Shown here piece after piece: positions 63,726-64,000 of a DNA stretch of 64,000 nucleotides. The translations under genes were made by a program, and so were the position numbers. How positions within the stretch are numbered: position 1 is the stretch's first letter; every line of letters starts with the position of its first letter. Under the pieces are notes generated by a model. The model saw only the letters and a list, made by a program, of their open reading frames with translations, had not been told where the DNA came from and did no database searches. This stretch comes from Streptomyces sp. A 4/2 (GTDB lineage: Bacteria > Actinomycetota > Actinomycetes > Streptomycetales > Streptomycetaceae). The DNA is taken from the NCBI RefSeq assembly GCF_940670765.1, contig NZ_CALNVW010000031.1, positions 1 to 64,000 of the forward strand, in the 5' to 3' direction.

Positions 63726-64000
63726 TCAGGTGTCCAGCAGCCAGTTGAGGACGCGCGGGAGTGCGTGCAGGGCGTCGAAGTGCGCGGCGGCCGGTTCGAG
63801 TACGGCCGTCGCGCCCGGGATCTGCCCGGCCAGCCAGCGGGAGTGGCCCACCGGTGAGAAGACGTCCTTCACCCCGTGCCACAGCATGATCGGGCTGCGG
63901 ATGCCGGCGGGGTCGAAGCCCCAGGGACGGGAGAAGGCAAGCGCGTCGTCGATCCAGCCGTACGGTGAAGTGCGCAGCGCCTCCTGGTAGTTGCGCAGCA
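63726..64000 (-). CDS. Alpha/beta hydrolase, 3' part (cut by the window edge)
   Basis: The last 90 codons of a minus-strand gene are present; the start lies beyond 64000. The translation contains the catalytic Asp region LWHGVKDVFSPVGHS and the catalytic His in AAAHFDAL, typical of the C-terminal part of an alpha/beta hydrolase. The substrate cannot be told. It ends 27 bp from fxsT, tail to tail. Confidence 0.8.
   Translation of the reverse strand, partial: LRNYQEALRTSPYGWIDDALAFSRPWGFDPAGIRSPIMLWHGVKDVFSPVGHSRWLAGQIPGATAVLEPAAAHFDALHALPRVLNWLLDT

Overview
The window is chromosomal DNA of a Streptomyces or close relative. It has very high GC, frequent GTG starts, 4-bp GTGA/ATGA overlaps between genes, a streptogrisin protease, a SepF-like SflA gene, an IdeR/DmdR-type iron box and an AdpA-type site. 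From memory, the gene order from the TPR protein to der follows the core actinobacterial block known in Mycobacterium tuberculosis as Rv1691-Rv1713, and the following genes resemble S. coelicolor SCO1749-SCO1794 in order.

Layout. 1-258 is the end of an rRNA operon (5S and a strong terminator). 336-10456 holds an RDD/RGG-repeat TPR protein, a DUF1015 protein, a HAD phosphatase, an inserted iron-siderophore ABC transporter (two permeases and an ATPase under an iron box), an SCP2-like protein, tlyA and nadK. 10547-17863 holds recN, a WecA/MraY-like membrane protein, a glycosyltransferase, a PucR regulator and a GH15 hydrolase. 18323-24164 holds pyrG, a Nudix hydrolase, a STAND/TPR protein and ald. 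24493-29118 is the chromosome segregation cluster parA-like, small DNA-binding-like gene, scpA, scpB, and a pseudouridine synthase. 29342-35718 holds an ADP-ribosylglycohydrolase, a nucleotidyltransferase, aroH-tyrA and cmk-plsC-der. 35764-46483 is accessory: glycosyltransferase pair, I78 inhibitor, PAP2 phosphatase, MFS exporter, glutaryl-CoA dehydrogenase type enzyme, sflA and a protein with a very cysteine-rich tail. 46532-52307 is a polar amino-acid ABC transporter with a flavoprotein inside its operon, followed by a DUF1684 protein. 52498-53397 is a streptogrisin B-like secreted protease.

The most interesting part is 53520-63699. A SLOG-fold protein and a SLATT/DUF4231 membrane protein (both associated with nucleotide-signal conflict systems) sit tail to tail beside a complete FxSxx-COOH peptide system: a 53-residue precursor ending FNSAL, a radical SAM/SPASM enzyme fused to a degenerate HExxH domain, an AAC(3)-type acetyltransferase, a TIR-like FxsC protein and a 1315-residue ParA/TIR/NB-ARC/TPR protein. 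The family is known from genome annotation, but the biological role of the product and of the TIR and NB-ARC partners is, as far as I know, unexplained. The window ends inside an alpha/beta hydrolase gene.

Several genes here look leaderless, with a TAnnnT -10 box ending 6-8 bases before the start codon. No tRNA, insertion sequence, integrase or CRISPR array was seen.
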